Positions 49,839-58,340 of a DNA stretch of 64,000 nucleotides are shown in pieces. This DNA comes from Streptomyces canus (GTDB lineage: Bacteria > Actinomycetota > Actinomycetes > Streptomycetales > Streptomycetaceae): contig NZ_JAUSYQ010000002.1 of assembly GCF_030816965.1 (NCBI RefSeq), forward strand, positions 3,381,001 to 3,445,000, in the 5' to 3' direction. The number at the start of each line of letters is the position of its first letter. The first letter of the stretch is position 1. The notes beneath the pieces were generated by a model that worked only from the letters and a program-made list of their open reading frames with translations, searched no databases and had not been told where the DNA came from. The position numbers and the translations under genes were made by a program.

Positions 49839-50687
49839 TCAGTCCTCCGGCTCGCCCTTCATCGCTTCCTCCATGGCGAGCAGCTCCTCGTTCGGGACGG
49901 CCCCGCCGAAGCGGCGGTCCCGGGAGGCGAACTCGACGCACGCCCGCCACAGGTCACGGCGGTCGAAGTCGGGCCACAGGACGTCCTGGAAGACCATCTC
50001 GGCGTAGGCGCTCTGCCAGAGCAGGTAGTTGGAGGTGCGCTGCTCGCCGCTGGGCCGCAGGAAGAGGTCCACGTCGGGCATGTCCGGGTAGTACAGGTAC
50101 TTCGCGAGGGTCTTCTCGTTGACCTTGGACGGGTCGAGGCGGCCGGCCTTCACGTCCTCGGCGAGGGCCTGCGCGGCATCGGCGATCTCGGCCCGGCCGC
50201 CGTAGTTCATGCAGAAGTACAGGGTCAGTTTGTCGTTGCCCTTGGTCTGCTCCTGGGCGACCTGGAGCTCCTTGGCGACGGACTTCCACAGCCTGGGCAT
50301 CCGGCCCACCCAGCGCACCCGGACGCCGAGCTCGTCGAGCTGATCACGCGTCTTGCGGATGAAGTCGCGGTTGAAGTTCATGAGGAAGCGGACCTCGTCG
50401 GGCGAGCGCTTCCAGTTCTCGGTGGAGAAGGCGTAGAGGGAGATGTTGCGCACACCCATCTCGATCGAGCCCTGGAGCACGTCCAGCACCCGCTCGGCGC
50501 CGACCTTGTGCCCTTCCGTCCTGGGCAGCCCGCGCTCCTTGGCCCACCGGCCGTTGCCGTCCATGACGATCGCCACATGCTCGGGGATCAGCTCACCGGG
50601 GAGCTTCGGCGCGCGGGCGCCGGACGGGTGCGGCTCGGGCGCCTTGTACTCACGGCGCTGACGACCGAGGATCCCGCGTACGACCAT
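49839..50687 (-). CDS. uppS: isoprenyl transferase (undecaprenyl diphosphate synthase type)
   Basis: Makes long-chain cis-polyprenyl diphosphate, the lipid carrier for cell-wall synthesis. The 282-residue protein has [20 protein letters not shown] with catalytic Asp43, [19 protein letters not shown], and the C-terminal [24 protein letters not shown] block and LWPDF. The length is typical of actinobacterial enzymes with an extended N-terminus. It is downstream of recO with a 19-bp gap, so co-transcribed. It converges on the M4 protease gene. Confidence 0.96.
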   Translation of the reverse strand: MVVRGILGRQRREYKAPEPHPSGARAPKLPGELIPEHVAIVMDGNGRWAKERGLPRTEGHKVGAERVLDVLQGSIEMGVRNISLYAFSTENWKRSPDEVRFLMNFNRDFIRKTRDQLDELGVRVRWVGRMPRLWKSVAKELQVAQEQTKGNDKLTLYFCMNYGGRAEIADAAQALAEDVKAGRLDPSKVNEKTLAKYLYYPDMPDVDLFLRPSGEQRTSNYLLWQSAYAEMVFQDVLWPDFDRRDLWRACVEFASRDRRFGGAVPNEELLAMEEAMKGEPED

Positions 50688-50706
50688 GGTGGTTCTCGTC
50701 TCCCTC

Positions 50707-51459
50707 TCAGGGTTGCTTCTCTACGTAACGCAGGGATCTGAGCCCGCGTTCCAGATGCCAGTGCAGGTAGGCGGACACCAGCCCGCTGCCCTCCCGGACG
50801 TACCGCGGCTCACTCGCGTCCGCGGTCTCCCAGTCTCCCGTAAGCAGCGCGGCGAGGAGTTCCAGGGTCTGCGGCGACGGTACGACGCTGCCGGGCACCC
50901 GGCAGTCCACGCAGACCGAGCCTCCGGCGGCCACGGAGAAGAACCGGTTCGGCCCGGTCATTCCGCATTTCGCGCAGTCGCTGAAGCTGGGCGCGTAGCC
51001 GTTGACAGCGAGGGAGCGGAGGAGGAAGGCGTCGAGCACGAGGTGAGGCGCGTGCTCGCCGCGGGCCAGGGTCCGCAGGGCCCCGACCAGCAGAAGGTAC
51101 TGCTGCACCGCGGGCTCACCCTCGTGGTCGGTGAACCGCTCGGCGGTCTCCAGCATGGCCGTCCCGGCGGTGTACCGGGCGTAGTCGGAGACGATCCCGC
51201 CACCGTACGGAGCGATGGTCTCACTCTGGGTGCACAGCGGCAGCCCGCGCCCGACGAGCTCGCTCCCCCGCGAGAAGAACTGCACGTCGACATGCGAGAA
51301 GGGCTCCAGCCGCGCCCCGAACTTCGACTTGGTCCGCCGCACCCCCCTGGCCACGGCCCGCACCCGCCCGTGCCCGCGCGTGAGCAGCGTGATGATCCGG
51401 TCCGCTTCCCCCAGCTTCTGCGTCCGCAGCACGACCCCGTCGTCCCGGAAGAGGCTCAT
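50707..51459 (-). CDS. recO: DNA repair protein RecO
   Basis: A mediator of RecF-pathway recombination that helps load RecA on gapped DNA. The 250-residue protein begins [20 protein letters not shown] (OB-fold), has a helical core ([15 protein letters not shown]) and a zinc site with CAKCG and CVDC. The start at 51459 follows GGAGG with 6-nt spacing. Its ATG overlaps the TGA of a 19-codon mini-ORF (51456-51515) whose peptide resembles the RecO N-terminus. Confidence 0.95.
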   Translation of the reverse strand: MSLFRDDGVVLRTQKLGEADRIITLLTRGHGRVRAVARGVRRTKSKFGARLEPFSHVDVQFFSRGSELVGRGLPLCTQSETIAPYGGGIVSDYARYTAGTAMLETAERFTDHEGEPAVQQYLLLVGALRTLARGEHAPHLVLDAFLLRSLAVNGYAPSFSDCAKCGMTGPNRFFSVAAGGSVCVDCRVPGSVVPSPQTLELLAALLTGDWETADASEPRYVREGSGLVSAYLHWHLERGLRSLRYVEKQP

Positions 51460-51515
51460 CGCGCGCCTCCACATCGGGTGCGCGGCGCGATGCCGTCGTA
51501 GCGGAACAGACTCAT
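51456..51515 (-). CDS. 19-codon mini-ORF overlapping the recO start
   Basis: ATG at 51515 opens the frame [19 protein letters not shown], whose TGA overlaps the recO ATG (ATGA). Nine of its first 13 residues equal the RecO N-terminus (MSLFR, DG, RT in register). The recO ribosome binding site (GGAGG) lies inside it. It may be a decayed duplication of the recO 5' end or a leader peptide coupling recO translation. Expression is not shown. Confidence 0.5.
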   Translation of the reverse strand: MSLFRYDGIAPRTRCGGAR

Positions 51516-51753
51516 GAGCCCATTCTCGCCTACGCGGGAACCGTGGTCGTCGGTGTGCCCGATTGTGGTCGGCCGCCGGCCCCGCACCGAGGGGATGGTG
51601 CCTGAGCGCCCGAGCCGGAAGAGGAGCGGTCCCTGGAGAAGCGTGTGGGCCCGAGAGCCTGCCGGCCCCAGGACCCCAGGTGGGGTAAACCCCCCTGGAA
51701 ATGCGGCAGTTGGCCGGATGGGGTCGCGGCGGTCGATCCGCGAGGCTCCTGCC

Positions 51754-53235
51754 ATGAAGCAGATGACGAAAAGCCTCGCCCTGATCGCCGCCGCCTCGGG
51801 CGTCGTCTTCGGTGTCCTGACCCCGCTGTCCGCCTCCGCCTCCGCCGGCGCCCAGGCGCTGAAGTGGACCAGGTGCGAGGGCAGCGGTCTCGATCCGCGT
51901 CAGCGGTGCGCCACCGTCTCCGTGCCCATGGACTACGCCGACCCGGACGGCCCGCAGATCGAGATCGCCGTCTCCCGTATCCGCAGCGAGAACCCGGACG
52001 CCCGGCGCGGTGCCCTGCTGCTGATCCCCGGCGGACCCGGCGGTGACAGCATGAACGACCCGTCGGAAAAGGGGCAGAAGCTGCCGCGGTCCGTGCGGGA
52101 CGCCTATGACCTGATCGGGTTCGCACCGCGCGGGATGGCGCCCTCGACGGCCGTCGACTGCGGGCTCGAACACCGGGACCTGGCCCGCACGACCCTGCTG
52201 CCCTGGCCCGCCGCGGACGGCTCGGTCGACGCGAACATGGCCGCGGGGAAGCGCGTCTCCGAGGCCTGCGCGCGCAACGGCGGCGAGCTCATCAAGCACA
52301 TCAGCACCCTCAACGAGGCCCGCGACCTGGACCGTGTGCGGGCCGCGCTCGGTGAGACCAGGGTGTCCATGTGGGGCGTGTCGTACGGCACCTATGTCGC
52401 CGACGCCTACCTCCAGTTGTTCTCGCGGCGCACCGACCGGGTCGTCCTGGACAGCAACGACAACCCCGACCCGGTGCTGGCGGAACGCGCCTGGCTCGCC
52501 GCGTTCGAGCGGGGCGCCGAGGACAACTTCCCGGAGTTCGCCAAGTGGGCCTCCGCGCCCGGCAATCCGGACCGCCTCGCCGACACGGCCGCCGAGGTCC
52601 GCCCGCTGTTCCTGAAACTCGCCGCCCGCCTGGACCGCGAGCCGATCCCCTGGCCGGGCGCCAACCCCGAGGAGCTGAACTGCAACGAGCTGCGCCAGAC
52701 GATGCTCGACTCCTTCTACGACCCCGACGACTACCCGGCGCTCGCCCGGCTGATCCTGGCCGCCCGGAAGGGTACGGTGCCGCCCGCGCCCGCGGGCCCG
52801 CCCGAGGCCGTCCTCCAGAACGTCACCGCGGTCGCCGCCGCCACCATCTGCAACGACGCCGCCTGGCCGAGCGACCCGGCGGTCTACCGCGAGGGCGTGG
52901 CCGAAAGCCGTGCCGAGTTCCCGCTGACCGGGGGCATGCCGAGGAACGCCATGTCGTGCCCCACCTGGCCGTGGGCACCGAAGGAGGCGCCGGTGCGCGT
53001 CAGCGACCGCGGCCCGTCCAACATCCTGATGGTGCAGAACGAACGGGACCCGGCCACCCCGCTCAGCGGTGCCCTGCGGCTGCGCGAGGCGCTCGGCCGG
53101 CGTGCCGTCATGGTCACCAACGACTCCACCGGCCATGACGCCTACCTCGACAACGGCACCGCGTGCGGCGACGCGACCGTGTCCCGCTTCCTGGCCACGG
53201 GCAAGCGGCCCGCCGGGGACCTCTACTGCCGCTGA
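51754..53235 (+). CDS. secreted tripeptidylaminopeptidase-like alpha/beta hydrolase
   Basis: A 493-residue secreted serine peptidase of the Streptomyces Tap/SlpD/SlpE type. A signal peptide (LALIAAASGVVFGVLTPLSASASA) is followed by ALKWTRCEGS, oxyanion LLLIPGGPGGDS near residue 90, nucleophile GVSYGT (Ser210), acid in NERDPATP and catalytic His in NDSTGHDAY, with the TAP-like C-terminal domain. It probably removes N-terminal peptides extracellularly. The ATG at 51754 starts directly at the signal peptide. Its last 13 bp overlap the end of the convergent glycosidase-like gene. Confidence 0.9.
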   Translation: MKQMTKSLALIAAASGVVFGVLTPLSASASAGAQALKWTRCEGSGLDPRQRCATVSVPMDYADPDGPQIEIAVSRIRSENPDARRGALLLIPGGPGGDSMNDPSEKGQKLPRSVRDAYDLIGFAPRGMAPSTAVDCGLEHRDLARTTLLPWPAADGSVDANMAAGKRVSEACARNGGELIKHISTLNEARDLDRVRAALGETRVSMWGVSYGTYVADAYLQLFSRRTDRVVLDSNDNPDPVLAERAWLAAFERGAEDNFPEFAKWASAPGNPDRLADTAAEVRPLFLKLAARLDREPIPWPGANPEELNCNELRQTMLDSFYDPDDYPALARLILAARKGTVPPAPAGPPEAVLQNVTAVAAATICNDAAWPSDPAVYREGVAESRAEFPLTGGMPRNAMSCPTWPWAPKEAPVRVSDRGPSNILMVQNERDPATPLSGALRLREALGRRAVMVTNDSTGHDAYLDNGTACGDATVSRFLATGKRPAGDLYCR

Positions 53236-54344
53236 CCGCACCGTCCGTACCGGCGGGCCAGGGCGTGGAACGCCTCCTTCGGTTCCCAGTGCCAGTCCGA
53301 ACGCGGGTCGTCGGGGCGGTCCTTGATCGCCTTGGCGATGCCGTAGCTCGCCATGTCGAGGTCGTGACGCGGGTCGTCGGGGCGGTGGGGGGCGTCCGCG
53401 GTGAGGAACTCGAAGGCCATCGCGGCGTAGAGGCCCATCGACTCGAAGACATCGAGGAGTCGAATGAGATGGACGGCCTGGGTGTGCTCGCTGCGGACGA
53501 CGTTCCCCTTGATCTCCGGCGGGTCCTTGTCGTAGTCGACGATGTCCCAGCCCATACCGCCGGCCTCGGGAGCGCCGACGAAGGTGCAGGTGCCGAACTC
53601 GGTGATGGCGACGGGCTTGCCCCAGCGCAGGTACTGCCGTAACTCGCGGACGTACTCGCGCGGTTGACGGAAGGACGAGTAGTAGTCGATGCCGACCACG
53701 TCGAACAGGTTCCAGTCGACCTCGTCGTCCTGGGCGGCGGCGTAGCCGAGGCGGCCGTGGAAGACCGAGCGGCCGACCTCGGCCGCCCTCGCGGTGAAGC
53801 GGTCCAGTTCGCGCTGCGTCCTCACCCGGTCGTAGGTGCCGTTCATCAGGTTCTCGATCCGCTCCAGGACCGTGTCCCCCGGGAGGATCCCCGGCACGAA
53901 AAGCCAGAACTCGCAGCCCACGCTGAGCTCGACGCTCGCGCCCTGCCGGCGCAGCCGCTCCGCGAACCGGCCGCACTCGGCGAGGTGGTCGAGGATGTCC
54001 CGCCGCGGCACGTCCCCGAGGGTCGGCTGGAGCCAGACGTGCAGCCCGCGTTCGGCGGCCTCGGCGGCGGTGGCGGTGAGGCGTTCGACACCGTCTCCGG
54101 TGACGTCGAGGGTGTCGGCGTGCAGGTCGTCGCGGATGGCGCGGACATCGGCGCGCATGCGGGCGGCGTTCCAGGCGGTGGCGGGCGTCTCGCCCTCGCC
54201 GACGGTGTAGACGACGCCGTGGCGTGTGAGTCCGTGCCGTCGTCCCTTCGCGTCGGCCCGTCCCGCGGGCAGGAGCGCCGCGGCCCCCACGGCAGCGGCC
54301 CCGGCGAGAAACTGCGCCCGGTCGATCCCCGTTGTCTTCTCCAT
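53223..54344 (-). CDS. secreted TIM-barrel glycosidase-like protein with a TTA codon
   Basis: A 373-residue protein with an N-terminal signal region (FLAGAAAVGAAALLPAGRADA), then a barrel-like domain. LHVWLQPTLGDVP, SVGCEFWLFVPG (candidate acid/base Glu), GIDYYSSFR and AITEFGTC (candidate nucleophile Glu) have the spacing of a clan A glycoside hydrolase. I cannot assign a family or substrate. It contains one in-frame TTA leucine codon (53640-53642, in RELRQY), so expression is probably bldA-dependent and tied to development. It is divergent from the beta-lactamase and overlaps the convergent peptidase gene by 13 bp. Confidence 0.7.
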   Translation of the reverse strand: MEKTTGIDRAQFLAGAAAVGAAALLPAGRADAKGRRHGLTRHGVVYTVGEGETPATAWNAARMRADVRAIRDDLHADTLDVTGDGVERLTATAAEAAERGLHVWLQPTLGDVPRRDILDHLAECGRFAERLRRQGASVELSVGCEFWLFVPGILPGDTVLERIENLMNGTYDRVRTQRELDRFTARAAEVGRSVFHGRLGYAAAQDDEVDWNLFDVVGIDYYSSFRQPREYVRELRQYLRWGKPVAITEFGTCTFVGAPEAGGMGWDIVDYDKDPPEIKGNVVRSEHTQAVHLIRLLDVFESMGLYAAMAFEFLTADAPHRPDDPRHDLDMASYGIAKAIKDRPDDPRSDWHWEPKEAFHALARRYGRCGQRQ

Positions 54345-54473
54345 GCCGCCACTGTGTCGGCCGCGGACGCGTCTGTCCGTCCGCCGATGGTCTACGGCGG
54401 TGCAACCAAGGGATGACCGTGGACGTCGATCACTGAAGAGATCGGCCTCTGTCACCGAGCGAAGGAGAGAAAG

Positions 54474-55352
54474 ATCTTAAGCTCCGGAAAACTGTCCCGC
54501 CGCGCCCTCCTGGCAGCCGGCACGGCCACCGTCCTGACCGGTACGACCGCGTATGCCGCCGACGACGTCACCTCCCGTCTGCGCGCGCTGGAAGAGCGGT
54601 ACGACGCCCGGCTCGGCGTCTTCGCCCACCACCTCGCCACCAAGCGGTCCGTCGGCTTCCGCGCCGGCGAGCGCTTCCCGATGTGCTCCCTGTTCAAGAC
54701 CCTCGCGGCCGCCGCCGTCCTGCGCGACCTGGACCGCGACGGCGAGGTCCTCGCCCGCCGGATCCACTACACCGCGGACGACCTGGTGATCCCGGGCTCG
54801 GACCAGACGGCCGCGCATCTCGCGGAGGGCATGACGATCGCCGAGCTCGCCGAGGTGGCCATCACCCACAGCGACAACGCGGCCGGCAACCTCCTCCTGC
54901 GCGAACTCGGCGGCCCCACCGCGATCACCCGCTTCGCCCGCTCCCTCGGCGACGGGGTGACCCGCCTCGACCGCTGGGAGCCCGAGCTCAACACCGCCGA
55001 GCCGTGGCGCCGCACGGACACGACGAGCCCGTACGCCATCGGTCGCACGTACGGCCGGCTGGTCCTCGGCGACGCGCTGAACCGCCGGGACCGTGAGCTG
55101 CTCACGCACTGGCTGCTCACCAACACGACCAGCGTGAACCGCTTCCACGCGGGACTGCCGAAGTCGTGGACGATCGCCGACAAGACGGGCAGCGGCTCCT
55201 ACGGCACCGCCAACGACGTGGGCGTCACCTGGACCGACGAGGGCGACCCGATCGTCCTGTCCGTGCTGTCGACGATGCCCGCGCAGGACGCCGTAAGGGA
55301 CGACGCGCTGGTCGCCGACGCGGCGCGGGCGGTCGCCGGCACCCTCACGTGA
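54474..55352 (+). CDS. class A beta-lactamase lacking a canonical start codon
   Basis: From 54474 the frame encodes about 292 residues of a complete class A serine beta-lactamase. It has a twin-arginine-like signal (KLSRRALLAAG), SxxK in MCSLFK (Ser72, Lys75), SDN (133-135), ExxLN (168-172) and KTG near the end, so the enzyme should be active. Between the in-frame stop at 54414 and the SxxK Met there is no ATG, GTG or TTG. GGAG at 54464-54467 points with 6-nt spacing at ATC (54474), and the next codon is TTA (54477). Either ATC (or CTG at 54492) initiates, or an ATG was lost. I place the start at ATC on spacing alone. Confidence 0.75.
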   Translation: MLSSGKLSRRALLAAGTATVLTGTTAYAADDVTSRLRALEERYDARLGVFAHHLATKRSVGFRAGERFPMCSLFKTLAAAAVLRDLDRDGEVLARRIHYTADDLVIPGSDQTAAHLAEGMTIAELAEVAITHSDNAAGNLLLRELGGPTAITRFARSLGDGVTRLDRWEPELNTAEPWRRTDTTSPYAIGRTYGRLVLGDALNRRDRELLTHWLLTNTTSVNRFHAGLPKSWTIADKTGSGSYGTANDVGVTWTDEGDPIVLSVLSTMPAQDAVRDDALVADAARAVAGTLT

Positions 55353-55782
55353 CCGGCCGGAAGCGCCTGACGTACCGGCGCTGCCACGGCGTCTCCACCG
55401 CCCGCCGGTCGTAGCGCTCGCGCACGTAGGCGACCGCCTCCTGCGGGGGTACGCCGTCCAGAACCGCCAGGCAGGCCAGGGCCGTTCCGGTGCGGCCGCG
55501 GCCGCCCCCGCAGGCGATCTCGACCCGTTCGGCGGCCGACCGTTCCCAGGCGTCGATCAGGACGCCGCGGGCCTCCCCGTGGTCCGCCGGCAGGCGGAAG
55601 TCCGGCCGGCGGAGCCAGCGGGAGGCCCAGGGGACCTCCGGCGGACTGCCGCCGAGCAGATAGACGCCGTACGACGGTCTCGGCGCGTCCGGGTCCAGTG
55701 CGTGCCGCAGGCCCCGGCCCCGTACCAGGCGCCCGGACGGCAGCCGGAGGACACCGGAGTCCTGTTCGTCCCACCCGTTCAT
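55345..55782 (-). CDS. protein-tyrosine-phosphatase-like protein
   Basis: A 145-residue cytosolic protein with a CX5R phosphatase loop, IACGGGRGRTGT, near residue 95, where the usual His before the Cys is Ala. It opens with SGVLRLPSGRLVRGRGLR and ends in a helix ending RYVRRFRP. It probably removes phosphate from protein or another small substrate. The start is uncertain: ATG at 55782 is used, ATG at 55803 is in frame, and neither has a clear ribosome binding site. Its 3' end overlaps the convergent beta-lactamase gene by 8 bp. Confidence 0.72.
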   Translation of the reverse strand: MNGWDEQDSGVLRLPSGRLVRGRGLRHALDPDAPRPSYGVYLLGGSPPEVPWASRWLRRPDFRLPADHGEARGVLIDAWERSAAERVEIACGGGRGRTGTALACLAVLDGVPPQEAVAYVRERYDRRAVETPWQRRYVRRFRPVT

Positions 55783-55863
55783 GACCCCATTCGAACCGGT
55801 CATCGACGCCCGGGCAACCGAATCCGCCCCGACCGTGGTCTGGTGGGCGAGGGAGGGTGCTTG

Positions 55864-56391
55864 ATGCAGGCCGAACTAGAGGATCGGTTCCAGGAATTCG
55901 TCAGAGCCAGGTGGTCGCACCTCGTGCGGACCGCCTATCTGCTCACCGGCGACGCCCATCACGCCGAGGACCTGACGCAGACCGCGCTGGCGAAGGCGTA
56001 CCGCTCCTGGCGGCGCGTGTCGGGCAGCGACAACCCGGAGGCGTACGTCCGGCGGATGCTCGTCACCTGCAACAGTGACCGCTTCCGCAAGCGGCGCGTG
56101 CAGGAGTCGCTGACCGACGCGCCGCCGGAGCGGGCGGGGCGGGACGAGGCCGTGGCGCGGGTCGAGGAGCGCGGGGTGCTGTTGGGCGCGTTGGCCGGGC
56201 TGCCGCCCAGGCAGCGGGCGGTGGTCGTGATGCGGTACTGGGAGGACCTGTCGGAGGCGGAGGTCGCCGAGGTGCTCGGCTGCTCCCCGGGCACGGTCAA
56301 GAGCCAGGCCTCCAAGGGGCTGGCGAAGTTGCGTACGTATCCGGGGCTCGCGCAGGTCATGGACAGCGCCCCGCAGGGAGGCACGAAATGA
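55864..56391 (+). CDS. SigE-family ECF RNA polymerase sigma factor
   Basis: A 175-residue sigma-70 family factor with region 2 (FQEFVRARWSHLVRTAYLLTG, DLTQTALAKAYRSWRR) and region 4 (LPPRQRAVVVMRYWEDLSEAEVAEVLGCSPGTVKSQASKGLAKLR). The sequence is of the actinobacterial SigE-like (ECF41/SACE-type) group usually annotated SigE family. ATG at 55864 follows GAGGG. Its stop overlaps the start of a coupled membrane protein (ATGA), a typical sigma/anti-sigma layout. It directs transcription of unknown targets, probably envelope-related. Confidence 0.9.
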   Translation: MQAELEDRFQEFVRARWSHLVRTAYLLTGDAHHAEDLTQTALAKAYRSWRRVSGSDNPEAYVRRMLVTCNSDRFRKRRVQESLTDAPPERAGRDEAVARVEERGVLLGALAGLPPRQRAVVVMRYWEDLSEAEVAEVLGCSPGTVKSQASKGLAKLRTYPGLAQVMDSAPQGGTK

Positions 56392-57308
56392 GCGAAAGCG
56401 AAGAGGAGCGGGACTTCGAGGAGCAACTGCGGGAGCTGCTCACCGAGGACGCGTACACGATCCGGCCGTCGCCGGTGCCGTATCCGCAGATCCGCCGCAA
56501 GGGCGTGGTGGAGCGGCGCCGCCGGGTGGCGGTGGCCGGGGCGGTCCTGGCGACCCTGGCCGCGGTGCCGGTGGGGGCGTTCGCGGTGGGCGGCGGGGGC
56601 ACGGGGACGGCCGACACGGCGACGACGCCCACGGCGTCAGCGAGCGCCACGCCGACACCCACCCCGACCCCCTCCCCCACGCCCAGTGGGCCGGCGGGAC
56701 CGGCCACGGCGGGTCAGCTCCGGGACGGGATCACGCTGGAGCAGGCCGTGGAGGGGCTGGACAAGTGCCTCGCGTGGGATCGGCAGAACGTGGCCATGGG
56801 TGCCCGCGACTCGAACCTGGGCAAGGCCGACGAGTACCGGATCATCCTGGCGCTGAACAGCACCGGCGACCTCAACTCGCCCGGTGACGGCATCTTCGTG
56901 GTCGCCGTGAAGGAGAAGCCGACGCAGACGCAGCTCGTCTGCAACATCAAGAACGGCGAGGCCTCCGGGCTCGGCACCAGTGTCGGCAGCGACCGGCAGC
57001 CGGACTCCCCGCCGGTGCTGCCCGACAGCAGCAGCAACAAGCTCTACCAGCAGTCCTTCATGAACAAGGGCAACTGGAAGCTGCCGTTCAGCTGGGGCTT
57101 CATCGGCACGGTGGATCCGACGGTGGCCAAGGTGACCGTCTCCTACGGCGGCGCCGAAAGCGAGGCGGTCCTCGACCACGGCTGGTTCGTCGCCTCCGGC
57201 ACCCTGACCCGGGAGGTCACCAGGAACCCGCACATCAAGGGCTACGACAAGGGCGGCAAGCTGATCTACGACTCCGACGAGGACAAGACGTACCAGCAGG
57301 TGCAGTAG
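56388..57308 (+). CDS. single-pass membrane protein coupled to the sigma factor (putative anti-sigma)
   Basis: A 306-residue protein. A short charged cytoplasmic domain (about 1-45) is followed by one transmembrane helix (VAVAGAVLATLAAVPVGAFAVGG), a Thr/Pro/Ser-rich linker (about 75-105) and a roughly 200-residue extracellular domain with two cysteines (KCLAW and LVCNI). ATGA overlap with the sigma gene means coupled translation. The size and position fit an anti-sigma or sensor of envelope state, but no zinc anti-sigma motif (HxxxCxxC) is present, so the role is inferred from context. Confidence 0.72.
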   Translation: MSESEEERDFEEQLRELLTEDAYTIRPSPVPYPQIRRKGVVERRRRVAVAGAVLATLAAVPVGAFAVGGGGTGTADTATTPTASASATPTPTPTPSPTPSGPAGPATAGQLRDGITLEQAVEGLDKCLAWDRQNVAMGARDSNLGKADEYRIILALNSTGDLNSPGDGIFVVAVKEKPTQTQLVCNIKNGEASGLGTSVGSDRQPDSPPVLPDSSSNKLYQQSFMNKGNWKLPFSWGFIGTVDPTVAKVTVSYGGAESEAVLDHGWFVASGTLTREVTRNPHIKGYDKGGKLIYDSDEDKTYQQVQ

Positions 57309-57324
57309 CGAGGCAGCTCGGGAC

Positions 57325-57355
57325 AGGGGGCGCCGTACAGGGGTCGGCGCCCCCT
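57325..57355 (+). terminator. terminator of the sigma operon
   Basis: AGGGGGCGCCG (57325-57335) and CGGCGCCCCCT (57345-57355) form a perfect 11-bp stem with a 9-nt loop, 17 nt after the stop. Confidence 0.8.
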
Positions 57356-57401
57356 CACCTGTGAGGGAGGATCAGTGGACGGCCGATCCCGAGGAGCCCC
57401 G

Positions 57402-58337
57402 ATGACCCTGCCCGCCCCGCTGACCGGTGTCGTCCCGCCCGTCTGCACGCCCCTGACACCTGACCGCGAGGTGGACGTCCCCTCGCTGCGCAGGCTCGTC
57501 GACCATCTGGTCGCGGGCGGGGTGCACGGGCTGTTCGTCCTCGGTACGTCGTCCGAGGCGGCCTTCCTGACGGACGCCCAGCGCAGGCTGGTGGTGGAGA
57601 CGGTGACCGGGCACGTCGGGGGTCGGCTGCCCGTGCTGGCCGGGGTGATCGACATGACGACGGCCCGGGTCCTGGACCATGTGCGGGCGGTGACGGCGGC
57701 GGGCGCCGACGCGGTGGTCGTCACCGCGCCGTTCTACGCCAGTACCCACCCGGTGGAGATCGCCCGTCACTACCGGCTGGTCGCGGCCGGCAGCCCGGTG
57801 CCGGTCATCGCGTACGACCTGCCGAGCGGTGTCCACACCAAGCTCCCCGCGGACGTGGTCCTGGAGCTGGCCGCCGAGGGCGTCCTGGCCGGCCTCAAGG
57901 ACTCCAGCGGAGACCTCGCCGGCTTCCGCACGGTCGTCTCCGGCGCCCGCGCCCACCCGGGCATCACCGGGTTCAGTGTCCTGACCGGCTCCGAACTCAT
58001 CGTCGACGCGGCCCTCGCCGTCGGCGCGGACGGGGCGGTGCCCGGTCTCGCCAACGTCGACCCCGAGGGATACGTCCGTCTCGACCGCCTGTTCCGCGCG
58101 GGTGACCTCGAGGCGGCCCGCGCCGAACAGGAGCGGCTGTGTGCCCTGTTCGGCATGGTGGACGTGGGCGACCGGGCCCGCATGGGCGGATCGTCGGCGG
58201 CGCTCGGCGCCTTCAAGGCGGCCCTGTATCTGCGGGGCGTGATCGACTGCCGGGCGACGGCGGAGCCGCAGGTGCCGTTGTCGGAGGCGGAGGTGGAGCG
58301 GGTGGGCAGGTTCCTGGCCGGGGCCGGGCTGCGCTGA
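57402..58337 (+). CDS. DapA/NanA-family aldolase or lyase
   Basis: A 311-residue TIM-barrel Schiff-base aldolase of the dihydrodipicolinate synthase/N-acetylneuraminate lyase superfamily. It has PPVCTPLTPDREVD at the start, LGTSSEAAFL near residue 47 (GTTGE position), Tyr138 (AYDLPSG) and Schiff-base Lys166 (GLKDSSGD). Because DHDPS-specific GTTGE is changed and dapA is not in context, a catabolic role on a keto-sugar acid or similar is more likely than lysine synthesis. ATG at 57402 follows GAGGAG. It ends 3 nt from the convergent response regulator stop. Confidence 0.88.
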   Translation: MTLPAPLTGVVPPVCTPLTPDREVDVPSLRRLVDHLVAGGVHGLFVLGTSSEAAFLTDAQRRLVVETVTGHVGGRLPVLAGVIDMTTARVLDHVRAVTAAGADAVVVTAPFYASTHPVEIARHYRLVAAGSPVPVIAYDLPSGVHTKLPADVVLELAAEGVLAGLKDSSGDLAGFRTVVSGARAHPGITGFSVLTGSELIVDAALAVGADGAVPGLANVDPEGYVRLDRLFRAGDLEAARAEQERLCALFGMVDVGDRARMGGSSAALGAFKAALYLRGVIDCRATAEPQVPLSEAEVERVGRFLAGAGLR

Positions 58338-58340
58338 GCC

